Source of the DNA: Actinomadura montaniterrae
Lineage (GTDB): Bacteria > Actinomycetota > Actinomycetes > Streptosporangiales > Streptosporangiaceae
Assembly (NCBI RefSeq): GCF_008923365.1
Contig: NZ_WBMR01000043.1
Span: 1 to 55,902, forward strand
Direction: 5' to 3'
DNA length: 55,902 nucleotides
Both the position numbers and the translations under genes were made by a program. The notes below the pieces were generated by a model. The model was not told where the DNA came from, made no database searches, and was given only the letters and a program-made list of their open reading frames with translations. Each line of letters opens with the position of its first letter. The stretch's first letter is position 1. This document shows, piece after piece, positions 8,169 to 16,684 of the stretch.

Positions 8169-8957
8169 TCACTTCCGCATGGCGGCGACGATTGCAACAA
8201 CTGTACCAATCACTGTTGTTGTCGTTGCGATAATGGTTAGCCTCAGGGGCGTGATAATTGGCTCCGCTCGTACGACAACGGCGGAGCGTGAGTTTTTTAT
8301 GACCGTGTACCATGAAATTCCAACCACTAGGAAGAAAATCAGCTCAAGAGGGAAGGCGGTGGCAACGAACCCAGTAACTGAGTTGTGGCGAGGGTCGATA
8401 ATGTTGCGAACGATTGCCGCCGGAACTGCAATCAATAATGCGAAAAAGAATAGTAATGCGAGCAGCGCGGGGATGCTGATAAGCATTTGCAGTGCAAAAA
8501 GAAGGAAATCCTTTGCCAGTTCGCCAACTCCTCGCCTCTTTTTGCCCTTCGGCCATTCGGGACGAGTTCTATCTCCCAAGGCATACCACTTGCGTGTGTG
8601 TAGTAGTTTCTCCATGATTTCCGAATGTCGTCCAATGGACCAAGTGTGGTCCTCCGCTTCCACGGTCACGGAGGTAGCTCTGCCTGGACCAATTTTAATC
8701 TCCACCTCGCGCAATGGGCTGTCTTGATGTGCTTTTAGTGTGAGGTTGTCTAGCAGGGCTGGTTCGCCTGCTTCTCGAATCAGTTCAATCAGCGTTTTTT
8801 GTCTAACCCGTTCCCGATCTTTGATGAAGTGAACGAGTTCGACTTCTTTGTCGGGACTATCAAAGCCTTTTAATGCCAGGTTCCAGAGGTTAGAAAGCTC
8901 CTCTAGCGTGGGGCGACAGCCTTCTAGTTCTCCGGTGCATATTCGGGATCTGCTCAT
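8169..8957 (-). CDS. Low-GC cargo membrane protein, unknown family
   Basis: 262 aa from ATG 8957. Residues 1-140 are soluble and charged. The C-terminal 120 residues contain about three to four transmembrane helices (FALQMLISIPALLALLFFFA, ELIFFLVVGISWYTVI, IIATTTTVIGTVVAIVAA). Base composition is visibly lower in GC than its neighbours, typical of recently acquired AICE cargo. A soluble sensor domain plus membrane helices resembles the architecture of membrane-acting defence effectors, but no named domain is recognised. The start could extend to 9098; GGGAAGG upstream of 8957 favours the shorter form. Confidence 0.6.
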   Translation of the reverse strand: MSRSRICTGELEGCRPTLEELSNLWNLALKGFDSPDKEVELVHFIKDRERVRQKTLIELIREAGEPALLDNLTLKAHQDSPLREVEIKIGPGRATSVTVEAEDHTWSIGRHSEIMEKLLHTRKWYALGDRTRPEWPKGKKRRGVGELAKDFLLFALQMLISIPALLALLFFFALLIAVPAAIVRNIIDPRHNSVTGFVATAFPLELIFFLVVGISWYTVIKNSRSAVVVRAEPIITPLRLTIIATTTTVIGTVVAIVAAMRK

Positions 8958-9200
8958 GTGACGGAAGGCCTTCCCGGTAAATGGAAAAGTTCTATATGTA
9001 AGCCCTTGGGGTATTATCGCAATGTCTCGACCGCCATGCCTAGCGATGGCGGCTCGTAGTCCAGTACTGGCCGATGGTGGGGTCGACCGGCCGGCCACCT
9101 ATCTGGCGGCCCTTCTCTGGATTCGAAGCCCTGTTGAGCGTTAGGCCCGGTGGCGTGTCTGACAGCCCACCGCCCCGCCGTCGGCCGGAGGGCCAGGCGC

Positions 9201-9221
9201 GAGTACCAAAGTGAGTATCAA
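9201..9221. repeat. Putative integrase arm-type repeats of AICE 1
   Basis: GAGTACCAA (9201-9209) and GAGTATCAA (9213-9221), a direct repeat with 12-bp offset about 100 bp left of the att core. The spacing equals that of the GGGAGCCA repeats flanking element 2, but the sequence is different, as expected for a different integrase. Confidence 0.5.
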
Positions 9222-9316
9222 GCGGAGTGGACGCGCTTGGACTCGCGTGGACGGGTCGGGCATTGTCACCTGAGCCTGTATCGGTCGCGACGTGCGGTTT
9301 CTGTCGGTGTGGCCGA

Positions 9317-9400
9317 TTCGAGTCCAATCGCGGGAGCTTCTCTGCGCGCGAAGACGCCACAGGTCAGGCCCCAGTTCCGATCAAGGAACCGGGGCCTTTT
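9317..9400. repeat. Middle attachment site (right end of AICE 1, left end of AICE 2)
   Basis: 9317-9343 is identical to 20134-20160 over 27 bp, starting TTCGAGTCCAATCGCGGG. It looks like a tRNA T-loop (TTCGAGT), the 3' half of the T stem, an acceptor-like CGCGGGA and a discriminator G. Similarity resumes at ACAGGTCAGGCC and continues through a hairpin (GTTCC/GGAAC) followed by GGGGCCTTTT, resembling a tRNA terminator. No full tRNA is present here; it should lie left of the window. Confidence 0.85.
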
Positions 9401-9409
9401 GACGTCCGG

Positions 9410-9429
9410 GGGAGCCAGTTGGGGAGCCA
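9410..9429. repeat. Integrase arm-type repeats, left arm of AICE 2
   Basis: GGGAGCCA at 9410-9417 and 9422-9429, offset 12 bp, between the att core and the integrase stop codon. The same motif with the same offset occurs at 20018-20037, on the other side of the core in the circular attP form. Confidence 0.65.
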
Positions 9430-9434
9430 CCGGG

Positions 9435-10625
9435 CTACTCATCCCTGAAGACCAGGTCCATCGCCTCTGCCCCCTGTGTGATGACCGGGCGCAGCTGCTT
9501 CCGGTAGACGGTCTGGGTGGTGTTTGGTGTGGAATGCCCGACCAGGTCCGCGATGCGCTCGATGGCCACACCCGAGTCACTCATGATCGACACGAACGAG
9601 TGCCGCAACTCACGCGGCGTCCACGCCTTGCCAAGGCCGGCCTTCTTAGTGATTCGCCGGAAGCCCCGTAGGACCCGCATCGGATCGAGCCGCGTCCCGT
9701 CCTCCTTGCAGAAGACGAGATCATGGTCCTGCCACGCCTTGCCGACCCGCCGACGAACCTGGGCCTGATCGGCCTTCTGCTGGGTCAACGCCTCGACCGC
9801 CAACTTCGGCAACGCCAGCGTGCGACGCGACTTCTTGGTCTTGGTGTCGCCACCGGCCCGGACCGACCGCCAGACCGCGACGGAAGGAGGCACCGGAGGA
9901 GTTCCGCCCGGAACGCCGACCAGATCGACATTGGTCCACGTAAGGTCGCGCGCCTCTTCCGTGCGCATGCCCGTGAGCAGCGAGACGATCACGTACGGGC
10001 CGAAGGGCTCTCCGGCACTGGCCTTGATGACGGCCGCGGCCTGGTCCACGGTGAGCGCCTTGCTCGGTCGGCCTGCCTGCCCGGTCGGGGTCTCGCAGAG
10101 CGCCGAGACGTTCCGTCCCACCAGGTCCCGCTTCTCCGCCATGCGGATCGCCCGGGTCAACAGGCCATGAACCTGCCGGATCGTCTTGGTCGCCAGATCT
10201 TCGGCCAGCTCGTCAAGCCACAGGTCGACATGCTCGGCCCGCAAGTCTCGAAGCCGGTAGTTCCCGATCTTCGGGATGATCTGATGGTTGGCCAGCGACC
10301 GAGCTTGGATCACCGTTTTCTCGGCACGCCCCTTGAGGCCGTGCGCCAAGAAGTCCTCCACCGCGTTACGCACCCGGTAGTTGGCGCTGGACTTGATGCC
10401 CTTCTCTGCCTCCTTGAGCAGCTCTCTGACCTTCGGCTTGAGGAGCTTGGCGGCCTGCTCTCGTTGCTCCTCGATCGGCAAGTCCGCCCACTTGGCACCG
10501 AGCTTGACTGACGCCTTGCGCCGGATGCGCTTCCCCGCGCCGTCGAAGCCCAAAGAGACGGCGGCGATCCATCGCTCCTTGTCGGTGTCGTAGTAGACCG
10601 AGTAGTCCCCGTTCTCGCTGCTCAC
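9435..10625 (-). CDS. int: Tyrosine recombinase integrase
   Basis: 396 aa. The SAM-like core-binding domain covers about residues 60-170. The catalytic domain has the first Arg in LLTGMRTEEARDL, a box II TPRELRHSFVSIMS in which the usual His before the Arg is Arg (seen in many actinobacterial integrases), the LVGHS motif and the nucleophile in TVYRK. It begins with GTG overlapping the excisionase stop (GTGA) and ends about 90 bp from the att core. It integrates and, with Xis, excises the element at the tRNA-like site. Confidence 0.96.
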   Translation of the reverse strand: MSSENGDYSVYYDTDKERWIAAVSLGFDGAGKRIRRKASVKLGAKWADLPIEEQREQAAKLLKPKVRELLKEAEKGIKSSANYRVRNAVEDFLAHGLKGRAEKTVIQARSLANHQIIPKIGNYRLRDLRAEHVDLWLDELAEDLATKTIRQVHGLLTRAIRMAEKRDLVGRNVSALCETPTGQAGRPSKALTVDQAAAVIKASAGEPFGPYVIVSLLTGMRTEEARDLTWTNVDLVGVPGGTPPVPPSVAVWRSVRAGGDTKTKKSRRTLALPKLAVEALTQQKADQAQVRRRVGKAWQDHDLVFCKEDGTRLDPMRVLRGFRRITKKAGLGKAWTPRELRHSFVSIMSDSGVAIERIADLVGHSTPNTTQTVYRKQLRPVITQGAEAMDLVFRDE

Positions 10626-10837
10626 GCTGCGCCCACCTGTCGCTCAAGGTCAGCCACGTAATCCTCCAGTGCGGTAGTTGAGATGCGCCGCAGCCCATCG
10701 ATCTTGACCGAGCGGATCTCGCCACGCCGGAGCAGCGCGTAGATCTTCGTGCGACTGATGCCGAGCCGATCGGCGGCCTCTTCCGGGCGAAGAAGCCGGA
10801 ACCCGCTGCTCGGGTCGGGGGAGGGTTTGATTGCCAT
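10622..10837 (-). CDS. xis: Excisionase (MerR-like wHTH)
   Basis: 71 aa, winged helix (RPEEAADRLGISRTKIYALL followed by RGEIRSVKIDGLRRI). It directs the integrase toward excision. ATG 10837 was selected because AAGGAG lies six bases upstream; an in-frame ATG at 10861 overlaps the rep stop (ATGA) and might serve as a coupled start, giving 79 aa. Forms rep-xis-int in one operon. Confidence 0.92.
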   Translation of the reverse strand: MAIKPSPDPSSGFRLLRPEEAADRLGISRTKIYALLRRGEIRSVKIDGLRRISTTALEDYVADLERQVGAA

Positions 10838-10857
10838 GGTGTTCTCCTTGCGTCTAC

Positions 10858-13284
10858 TCATGCGGCCTGCTGGCTGGTGTTGCTGAGGTGCAGTTCATGG
10901 GCGAGTTCCTCGCGTCCGGCCTGGTGTCGTCGGCGGGCTTGGTCGGCGGCGGTGTTGGCCAGGAGGGCGTCTCCGGTGGTCTTCCAGCCGGAGCCGACGT
11001 AGGACAGGCGGCCGAGGATCACGGTCGTTTCGGTGTCAAGGTCGGCTTGACGTTCGAATCGCTCGGGTGGCTGCTCGGGTCCTGGGGTCTGGGTGCGGCG
11101 GTACAGGACGCGTGCGGCGCGTAGAGCGCCGAAGGTGACCGAGTAGCGACGGGCTTTGGTGAGGAAGTGGCCGCCGAAGCCGAGCATGTGTGCCCAGCGG
11201 CGCAGGGATTCGAAGCCGGGGTGTTCGCCGAGGGTCCAAGCGGCGTGGACGAGGCGTTCGGTGTGGGTGCCGTCGGGTTTGGCGTAGAGCGCGATGTTGG
11301 CAGCGTGGAGGCGGCGGGAGGTGTGTCCGGTGACTTCGGTGCCTTTGGTGGCGTACTTGGCGAGGTAACCGGCCACCATGGCGTCACTGACGGACTCGCC
11401 GCTCAGGCTGATGATACGAACGTCGACCTGGTCGCCCCAGGCGATGGGCCAGCCACCGGGCCGGGCGGGGTGCGGGTCGGTGGTGCAGGTGATGTGCGCG
11501 GCGGCGTACCGGACGGCGTCGTCCAGATCAGCGGCGGTGATCCCGTCCGGTGGTGGGACGAAGGCGTCGGGGTCGTCGGGGTCGACACCGTCCAGGCGTA
11601 AGAGGGCGTGGAAGTGGACGGCGCCGCGTGCCTGGAATTCGGCGACCTTGCCGTGCGAGACCCGGACCGGGGGCAGGTGCCGTACGCGGGCAAGGCGGCT
11701 GAGGTAGCGGGTGATGGCTTGTTTGGTGCGTCGCCACAGTTCGCCCGCGTGGTTGTTCCAGACGGCGTGGTGGTCGTGGTCGTAGCAGTCTGGGCAGAGG
11801 GGTTGCCCGAGTTGGGCGTCGCCGGGCTGATGGCGAGCGAAACAGACCAGGGGCCGGCCATGGGGGCAGGTGGGTAGGTCGCGGCGAGCGTGGCAGGGCT
11901 CGGGGCGGCAGCTGCACCGGGTCTTGTCGGTGCAAGTGTGGCAGCGGACGTGCCGGGTGTGGACGGGCCCGAAGGACGGCGCGGTGAAGGTGGCGAACAC
12001 GGCTGGGTGCCGGGCAACGGTGGTGGGAACGGTTTTGCCGCCGGTCAGGCCGGAGCGGATGAGTTGGAAGGCGTCGCGGCGGTAGGTGTCGGCGCAGGAG
12101 GGGCAGACAGTGACGCGACGGTTTCCGCACGCTTTGTAGATGACGCCATCCGGCATGTCGGTGGTGGGGGTTGTAGCGGTGATTTCGCCGGTGCGGGTGT
12201 CGACGGTGTCAAGAGTGCCGAACAAACGGATGGGGTGAGAGCAGCCTGCGGCGGGCCAGACGTGGTCGAGCCAGTCGAAGTAGCCGTCTCCGGCGCGGGT
12301 CAGGGCATTGTCGGTGGCGAACAACGCCGGACGGCGGATCGCTGGGATCGGTTGCCGACGGCGAGGTTGCGATGGCTGCGGATGAGTGCGGATCGGAGGT
12401 GCGGGGATGGGCAGCTGGGTGGGTGCGGTGAGTTTGCTGGTGACGCGGTGGTGCCATTGATAGGCATAACGGGGGCAGTTGGCGCAGTTCTTGTGGCCGG
12501 TGCAACCTGGGAGGGGTTGTTGCAGGCGGCGGGCTTCATAGCTCCAGGCCATCGAGTCGGCTGATGCGAGGAAGTGGCCGTAGCGTTCCAAGCCACGGGT
12601 CTTGACGCCGAAGCCGTGCAGGCGGAGGCCGAGATCGGCGAGGGACTGGATGATCTGAGCGATTTCGCCGGTGGATTGACGGCGACATACAGAGCCGACT
12701 CCAACGCGGGGCAGATCGGCAAGATTGATTCCAGCGTCGGTGTAGAGCTGGACGCAGGCGAAGTAGTCCGCCAGGGTCCAGCCTTGCAGGACGGGGATGA
12801 TCGGCAGGTCGGGAGCCAGATCACGCAGGTGTAGGTAGTTATCGACGGTGCGTTGTTGGTGTTCGGCGACGGTAAGGCCGGTACCGGTGAAGTGCTGGCC
12901 GCCGAGAGTGCCCCCGTGGATGACGGCGGGCTCACACATCCAGTCCATTGGGGCGGCCCAGTCCAGGTGCCCGATGTGTTCTTGGTATCGACGAATTTGG
13001 GCGATGTACTGGCCGGGAGTGATGGTCCAGCAGCCGTGGTCTTTGAGTTCTTGAAAGCCACCGGAGTCCAGCGCCCATCGGGTGGCAGCCTGAGGGAAGG
13101 TCTTACGGTCACGTAGCCGCCGGTCAGAGATGAACAGCGGAACCGGGGCGTTCTTCAACCAGGCAGGCAGATGGGTGCCCAGGTAGAAGGTTGGGGGTTC
13201 GGTGTTCGCCCCCGTTCCCGGAGCCGGGGAAGCGGTTCCGGGAGCGAGAGCCAGCGTCGAACCCGACGCCGGGGTGTGAGTCAC
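10858..13284 (-). CDS. DpdA/TGT-like domain fused to RepSA-type replication initiator
   Basis: 808 aa, GTG start, single open frame. Residues about 30-285 resemble the DpdA branch of tRNA-guanine transglycosylases: ALDSGGFQEL (Asp73, equivalent to the TGT DSGGFQ motif), APMDWMCEP, SADSMAWS (Asp243, candidate nucleophile) and a zinc-site pattern C261, C267, C270 with H278/H279. A Pro/Arg linker (285-320) follows. Residues 320-808 are a RepSA-like initiator: CGNRRVTVCPSC, CxxC-rich zinc region, VHFHALLRLDG (HFH 557-559) and GYLAKYATKGTE with candidate catalytic Tyr640/644. Usual RepSA proteins are about 450-550 aa without the first domain. DpdA enzymes swap guanine in DNA for preQ0; no preQ0 genes are in the window. 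Confidence 0.85.
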   Translation of the reverse strand: MTHTPASGSTLALAPGTASPAPGTGANTEPPTFYLGTHLPAWLKNAPVPLFISDRRLRDRKTFPQAATRWALDSGGFQELKDHGCWTITPGQYIAQIRRYQEHIGHLDWAAPMDWMCEPAVIHGGTLGGQHFTGTGLTVAEHQQRTVDNYLHLRDLAPDLPIIPVLQGWTLADYFACVQLYTDAGINLADLPRVGVGSVCRRQSTGEIAQIIQSLADLGLRLHGFGVKTRGLERYGHFLASADSMAWSYEARRLQQPLPGCTGHKNCANCPRYAYQWHHRVTSKLTAPTQLPIPAPPIRTHPQPSQPRRRQPIPAIRRPALFATDNALTRAGDGYFDWLDHVWPAAGCSHPIRLFGTLDTVDTRTGEITATTPTTDMPDGVIYKACGNRRVTVCPSCADTYRRDAFQLIRSGLTGGKTVPTTVARHPAVFATFTAPSFGPVHTRHVRCHTCTDKTRCSCRPEPCHARRDLPTCPHGRPLVCFARHQPGDAQLGQPLCPDCYDHDHHAVWNNHAGELWRRTKQAITRYLSRLARVRHLPPVRVSHGKVAEFQARGAVHFHALLRLDGVDPDDPDAFVPPPDGITAADLDDAVRYAAAHITCTTDPHPARPGGWPIAWGDQVDVRIISLSGESVSDAMVAGYLAKYATKGTEVTGHTSRRLHAANIALYAKPDGTHTERLVHAAWTLGEHPGFESLRRWAHMLGFGGHFLTKARRYSVTFGALRAARVLYRRTQTPGPEQPPERFERQADLDTETTVILGRLSYVGSGWKTTGDALLANTAADQARRRHQAGREELAHELHLSNTSQQAA

Positions 13285-13439
13285 AGGCGGTCCCCCTCGC
13301 TGGGGGTTGGTGCCTGGAGCTGCCGCAGTGTGGTGGCGGCGAGAGACGCCGGGATGAAGCGCAGGGCGATGCCGTGTTCGGCGACGTCTTCGAGGGCCGG
13401 AACACGTGGGGTTGGGGTGTAGGCATGGGTAATGTGCAT
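13281..13439 (-). CDS. 52-aa protein upstream of rep
   Basis: ATG 13439 with AAGGAG eight bases upstream; the stop overlaps the rep GTG (GTGA). The product includes TPRVPALEDVAEHGIALRFI, no Cys, no membrane helix. The strong ribosome site and coupling suggest it drives translation of the initiator, or modulates it. Unrecognised. Confidence 0.65.
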   Translation of the reverse strand: MHITHAYTPTPRVPALEDVAEHGIALRFIPASLAATTLRQLQAPTPSEGDRL

Positions 13440-13515
13440 GTCGTCCACTCCTTGCGAGGGGGCTGGACGGCGGGGGCCGGAGGTCTTTGGCGAGAGATCC
13501 GGCCCCGAGCCGTAT

Positions 13516-13857
13516 CTAGAACCAGGTGGGCGGTTCGACCACCAGGAGGATGGCGCCGCAGTGGGCGCAGTCGACCAGGCCGGGGTGCTGGTCGTCGGGG
13601 TGTGCGTCGGGTTCGCAGGGCCACAGACGCAGGTCGATGCAGCCGCAGTCGGGGCAGCGCAGAGCGCTGATGATGAGCTGGTCGGCCCAGGCGTTGAAGC
13701 AGTCGGGGCAGTAGATGTTCATGTCGGGCCAGGCCGACACGAGCCACTCGACGTTTTCCGCGCTCATCATGTAGGCGGTGCAGTGGCAGGAGTCGCATTC
13801 CATGACCCAGCGGGACCAGGCGGGTTTGCCGTTGGGGTGGTAGTGCTTGTGGATCAT
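13516..13857 (-). CDS. Multi-CxxC zinc protein
   Basis: 113 aa with four cysteine pairs (CDSCHC, CPDCFN, CPDCGC, CAHCGA), so two or more zinc ribbons. ATG 13857 overlaps the upstream stop. A Trp-rich central part (WLVSAWPD). Possibly nucleic-acid binding; no family name is recognised. Confidence 0.72.
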   Translation of the reverse strand: MIHKHYHPNGKPAWSRWVMECDSCHCTAYMMSAENVEWLVSAWPDMNIYCPDCFNAWADQLIISALRCPDCGCIDLRLWPCEPDAHPDDQHPGLVDCAHCGAILLVVEPPTWF

Positions 13858-14174
13858 TGGGCCCACACTCCGTGGCAGGCGCCGCATTGCAGCGCCATGT
13901 CCTGGTGGCGGTCGTCGACCAGGACGCGGGTTTCGTAGACGTCGGTGGAGCCGCAGTACAGGCATCGGGCGATGCGGTCGCCGATGAGATCGGCGACGAC
14001 GACGGCGCGTTCGGGGTTGCAGGTGTGTTCGCGGGCCCATTCGCCGAGGGCCAGGTAGTCGCCGATGGCGACGGTGTGGGGTTCGAAGCAGACCAGGCAG
14101 ATGCCGGTGTAGCCGTTGGTCTCCGGGGTGATGGTGGTGACCAGGATTCGGGTCGGGGGTTGCGGTCGCGTCAT
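13854..14174 (-). CDS. Zinc-finger-like hypothetical protein
   Basis: 106 aa, CLVCFE, CLYCGS and CGACHG pairs. ATG 14174 with AAGGGA ten bases upstream. Its C-terminal ribbon is similar in pattern to that of the overlapping downstream 113-aa protein, so the pair may be an old duplication or form a complex. Confidence 0.7.
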   Translation of the reverse strand: MTRPQPPTRILVTTITPETNGYTGICLVCFEPHTVAIGDYLALGEWAREHTCNPERAVVVADLIGDRIARCLYCGSTDVYETRVLVDDRHQDMALQCGACHGVWAQ

Positions 14175-14194
14175 TTGATGTCCCTTCGAGGGGG

Positions 14195-15067
14195 TCAGGC
14201 GGCCAGCGCGTTGGCAGACGCGGGGGCCGGCGGCCGGGTGTGGTTGGTGCGGATCCAGGTGGCGTGGTCGACCAGGCCGTTGATCTGGTCGTCGCGCAGG
14301 TAGGCCGCTTTGAACAGGGCGGGGACGCCGCCTTCGGCGATCAGGTACGCCACGCCCTGGTTGGTGGGGAGGATGTCGGCGGCGTTGAAGCCCGAGTGGG
14401 CCCAACCGTGGCCGAGGATGATGTCGCTGGAATTGGGGGTGGTGCAGCGGAACGCGACCCGGAATCCGAAGATGTCGCGCAGCGAGGTGGGGATGATGTC
14501 CACGCTGGGGCGCTGGGTCGCGGCGATGACGGGGATGGCGCAGGCGCGGCCCCGGGCGACGATGTCGCGTACGAGGGCGATGAACTCGGCCTGCTGCTCT
14601 TTGGTGCCGATGGTGGCGGAGTAGTACGCCAGCTCGTCGAGGATGACCGGGATGACGGTGACGCCGTCAGCGGCGGTGATCTTGCGGCGGCCGTTGGCCA
14701 GTAGCCAGGCGTAGCGGTTGTTCATGACCTGCTGCACCCGTCGCAGGGTGACCAGGGCGTGGTCGATGTCGGGGCCGACGAACTCTTCGGCGAGGTCGGC
14801 CCACATGCCCAGCTCGACGAGCTTGGGGTCCAGCAGAACGGGCCGGGTTCCGGCGGCCAGGAAGGCGTGGGCGGTGATGTTCTGGATCAGCCCGGACTTG
14901 CCGCCGCCGGGCTCTCCGGCGATCAGCATGTTGCGGTAGGCCAGCACCACGTAGACGGGCTGGCCGAACTCGTCGACCCCCAGATAGACGGGGTCGAACA
15001 TCGAGAGCATCGGTCCCACGGGCACGGACGCCGTGGCGGCCGGACGTGGGACGGTCAGGGTTGCCAT
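14195..15067 (-). CDS. FtsK/SpoIIIE-type translocase motor (TraB-like)
   Basis: 290 aa. Walker A IAGEPGGGKSGLIQN at about residues 47-61, Walker B VIPVILDELAYY at about 140, then IAATQRPSVDIIPTSLR, typical of FtsK motors. No membrane helix and no N-terminal domain: this is only the ATPase half. The membrane half is apparently the next gene upstream. It pumps double-stranded element DNA during mycelial transfer. ATG 15067 was chosen over 15136 because the extra residues are unlike the family. Confidence 0.93.
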   Translation of the reverse strand: MATLTVPRPAATASVPVGPMLSMFDPVYLGVDEFGQPVYVVLAYRNMLIAGEPGGGKSGLIQNITAHAFLAAGTRPVLLDPKLVELGMWADLAEEFVGPDIDHALVTLRRVQQVMNNRYAWLLANGRRKITAADGVTVIPVILDELAYYSATIGTKEQQAEFIALVRDIVARGRACAIPVIAATQRPSVDIIPTSLRDIFGFRVAFRCTTPNSSDIILGHGWAHSGFNAADILPTNQGVAYLIAEGGVPALFKAAYLRDDQINGLVDHATWIRTNHTRPPAPASANALAA

Positions 15068-15265
15068 GAGGCGAGGTCCCTTCCAGGAAGTTGGGAGGGA
15101 CCTGGGCACGAGGCGACCCGCGACGGGTGACCTCATGCCCAGGACCCGTGCGAGTGGACACGGACGGGCGCCCCGTCAGGTGGTGTGGTCACCAGGGGCG
15201 TCGGTCACCGGTAGCGAGAAGGCACCCAGACGGGGCACCGCCGGTGAAGAAGGACGACCGGGGGT

Positions 15266-16258
15266 TCAGACCCAGTCGAGGAGATCGTCACCGGTGCCGG
15301 GCTTGGCCGGTTCCGGTGCGGGAGCGGGGGCCGGCTTCTTGTCGGACCGCTCGTTGCGTCCCGCGCGCTTCGTCGTGCGCGGGGCGGTGTCGGTGTCGGG
15401 GATGGTGCGCTGGGCCGGGATGTCCGGCAGATCCAGCGCGGTCGGGGCCTCGCCAGCGGCGCGAGGCATCACAGGGGCGTCGGGGTCGACCAGGTCGACC
15501 AGCGGTGAGGTCACCGTGCCGATCAGCGCGTCGCGGCGCTTGATGTCGGCCCGCACGAAGGCGGCGTTGCGGGTCGAGGCCCGCTCGACGGTGATGTTCG
15601 CGGCCCAGCAGGCGACCGCGATTTTGTCGAGGCGCGATTCCAGGTCGGCCAGCGAAAGGCCGGGCCGAAGCCAGATCCACACGCGTTCTCCGACCGGGGT
15701 GGGCTTGGCCCACAGGATCAGCGGGAGGCTTCCCGACCGGTTGGAGATAATGAACTCGTTGAAGCACGAGCGGAGCCGGTGCCGGGAGATCAGGCACCAG
15801 CCGATGGCGATGAGCCTGCGTCGCACCACCGGGATCCCCGCGGGGACACCGGCCACCAGGGCGACGATGAGGATCCGCACGACCATGTTGGTGTGCGTCG
15901 ACAGGACGACGAACCCGGACACCACCAGAGCGGTGGCGAGGATTTCCGGCGTCCACCACCACAGGACCCGCAGCACGGGCCAGACGGCGATGAATCCCGC
16001 GACGGGGAGGGCTACGCCGACGCCAATTGCGGCACCGGCGAGCAGCGCGAGGATGGGGTGGATGTAGGACGCGGCGACCACGGCGGCCAGCAGGCCGACC
16101 ACGATGGCGACGACGTAGAAGGTGATCTTCGCGGTGCGTGCGTAGGACCGGGTGACCCGATCCTCGATGAGCGTGACGGTTCCGCCACGTCCCGAGCGAC
16201 CGGACGAGCGGCCGAAGGACCCTCGCCCGAACGCGGGCAGGCCCGTAGACTTGGACAT
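15266..16258 (-). CDS. Membrane subunit of a split translocase
   Basis: 330 aa from ATG 16258 with AAAGGG upstream. Four hydrophobic segments lie between about residues 35 and 125 (ITFYVVAIVVGLLAAVVAAS, ILALLAGAAIGVGVALPVAG, EILATALVVSGFVVLS, ILIVALVAGVPAGIPVV). A soluble domain follows (WIWLRPGLSLADLESRLDKI), matching in position the pre-motor domain of single-chain element translocases such as the one at the left end of this window. Disordered Pro/Ala/Lys tail. Likely anchors the 290-aa motor. Confidence 0.7.
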   Translation of the reverse strand: MSKSTGLPAFGRGSFGRSSGRSGRGGTVTLIEDRVTRSYARTAKITFYVVAIVVGLLAAVVAASYIHPILALLAGAAIGVGVALPVAGFIAVWPVLRVLWWWTPEILATALVVSGFVVLSTHTNMVVRILIVALVAGVPAGIPVVRRRLIAIGWCLISRHRLRSCFNEFIISNRSGSLPLILWAKPTPVGERVWIWLRPGLSLADLESRLDKIAVACWAANITVERASTRNAAFVRADIKRRDALIGTVTSPLVDLVDPDAPVMPRAAGEAPTALDLPDIPAQRTIPDTDTAPRTTKRAGRNERSDKKPAPAPAPEPAKPGTGDDLLDWV

Positions 16259-16353
16259 GTTGATCTGCCCTTTCGTGATGGTTGGGGTGCGATCGATAGC
16301 GGGGCCGGAGGTGGCTGCCTCTAGGCCCCGCACTTCTTGGTGTGGCCCGTGGC

Positions 16354-16578
16354 CTATACGGCCGAGGGCAGCTCGTTCGGTTCGAGCGAGAAGAACACAG
16401 TGTTCGCGTGGCTGATGTCGACGTCGCGAACGGTCTCGCGGAGGTAGCTCCAGACCTGGTTGTACAGGTCCTGCCGGGTCTGCCCCGGCCGCGCGGAGAC
16501 GGTTCCGCCTCGGGTCAGGTAGCCCAGTCCGCCCTGCGGGCCGGGGAACAGAAGCGTGATGATGAAGTGGAACTCCAT
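16354..16578 (-). CDS. 74-aa hypothetical protein
   Basis: ATG 16578 with AAGGGA upstream. Contains FHFIITLLFPGPQGGLGYLT and ends FFSLEPNELPSAV; compact alpha/beta appearance, no Cys. Located between the membrane subunit and the SCO3933-type gene. Unknown function. Confidence 0.65.
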   Translation of the reverse strand: MEFHFIITLLFPGPQGGLGYLTRGGTVSARPGQTRQDLYNQVWSYLRETVRDVDISHANTVFFSLEPNELPSAV

Positions 16579-16684
16579 GACAGATTCCCTTGCTGTCGCG
16601 GGAAAGCAGAGGGGCCGCAGGGGCATACGCCACTGACGGCCCCGTCCGCGTGTGCGAAGACGACTGCGCCGATCACTCGGTGAT

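Larger units (their letters stand above)
1..9343. mobile_element. AICE 1 (right-hand part, left end outside window)
   Basis: The stretch carries the transfer and regulation half of a pSAM2/SLP1-type integrative and conjugative element: an FtsK-like translocase, a DUF2637 membrane protein, an RRQRL zinc protein, WhiB, NUDIX, a KorSA-like GntR repressor and right-end cargo. Its integrase, excisionase and replication initiator are not seen and should lie left of position 1, because in such elements they sit next to the other att site. The right boundary is the tRNA-like core at 9317-9343. The gene set and order support the call; the left boundary is inferred. Confidence 0.8.

Noticed and set aside
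10858..11800. Full queuosine tRNA-guanine transglycosylase (tgt)
   Set aside because: The TGT-like part lies at the other (N-terminal) end and follows the DpdA pattern; the region here is the Rep domain.
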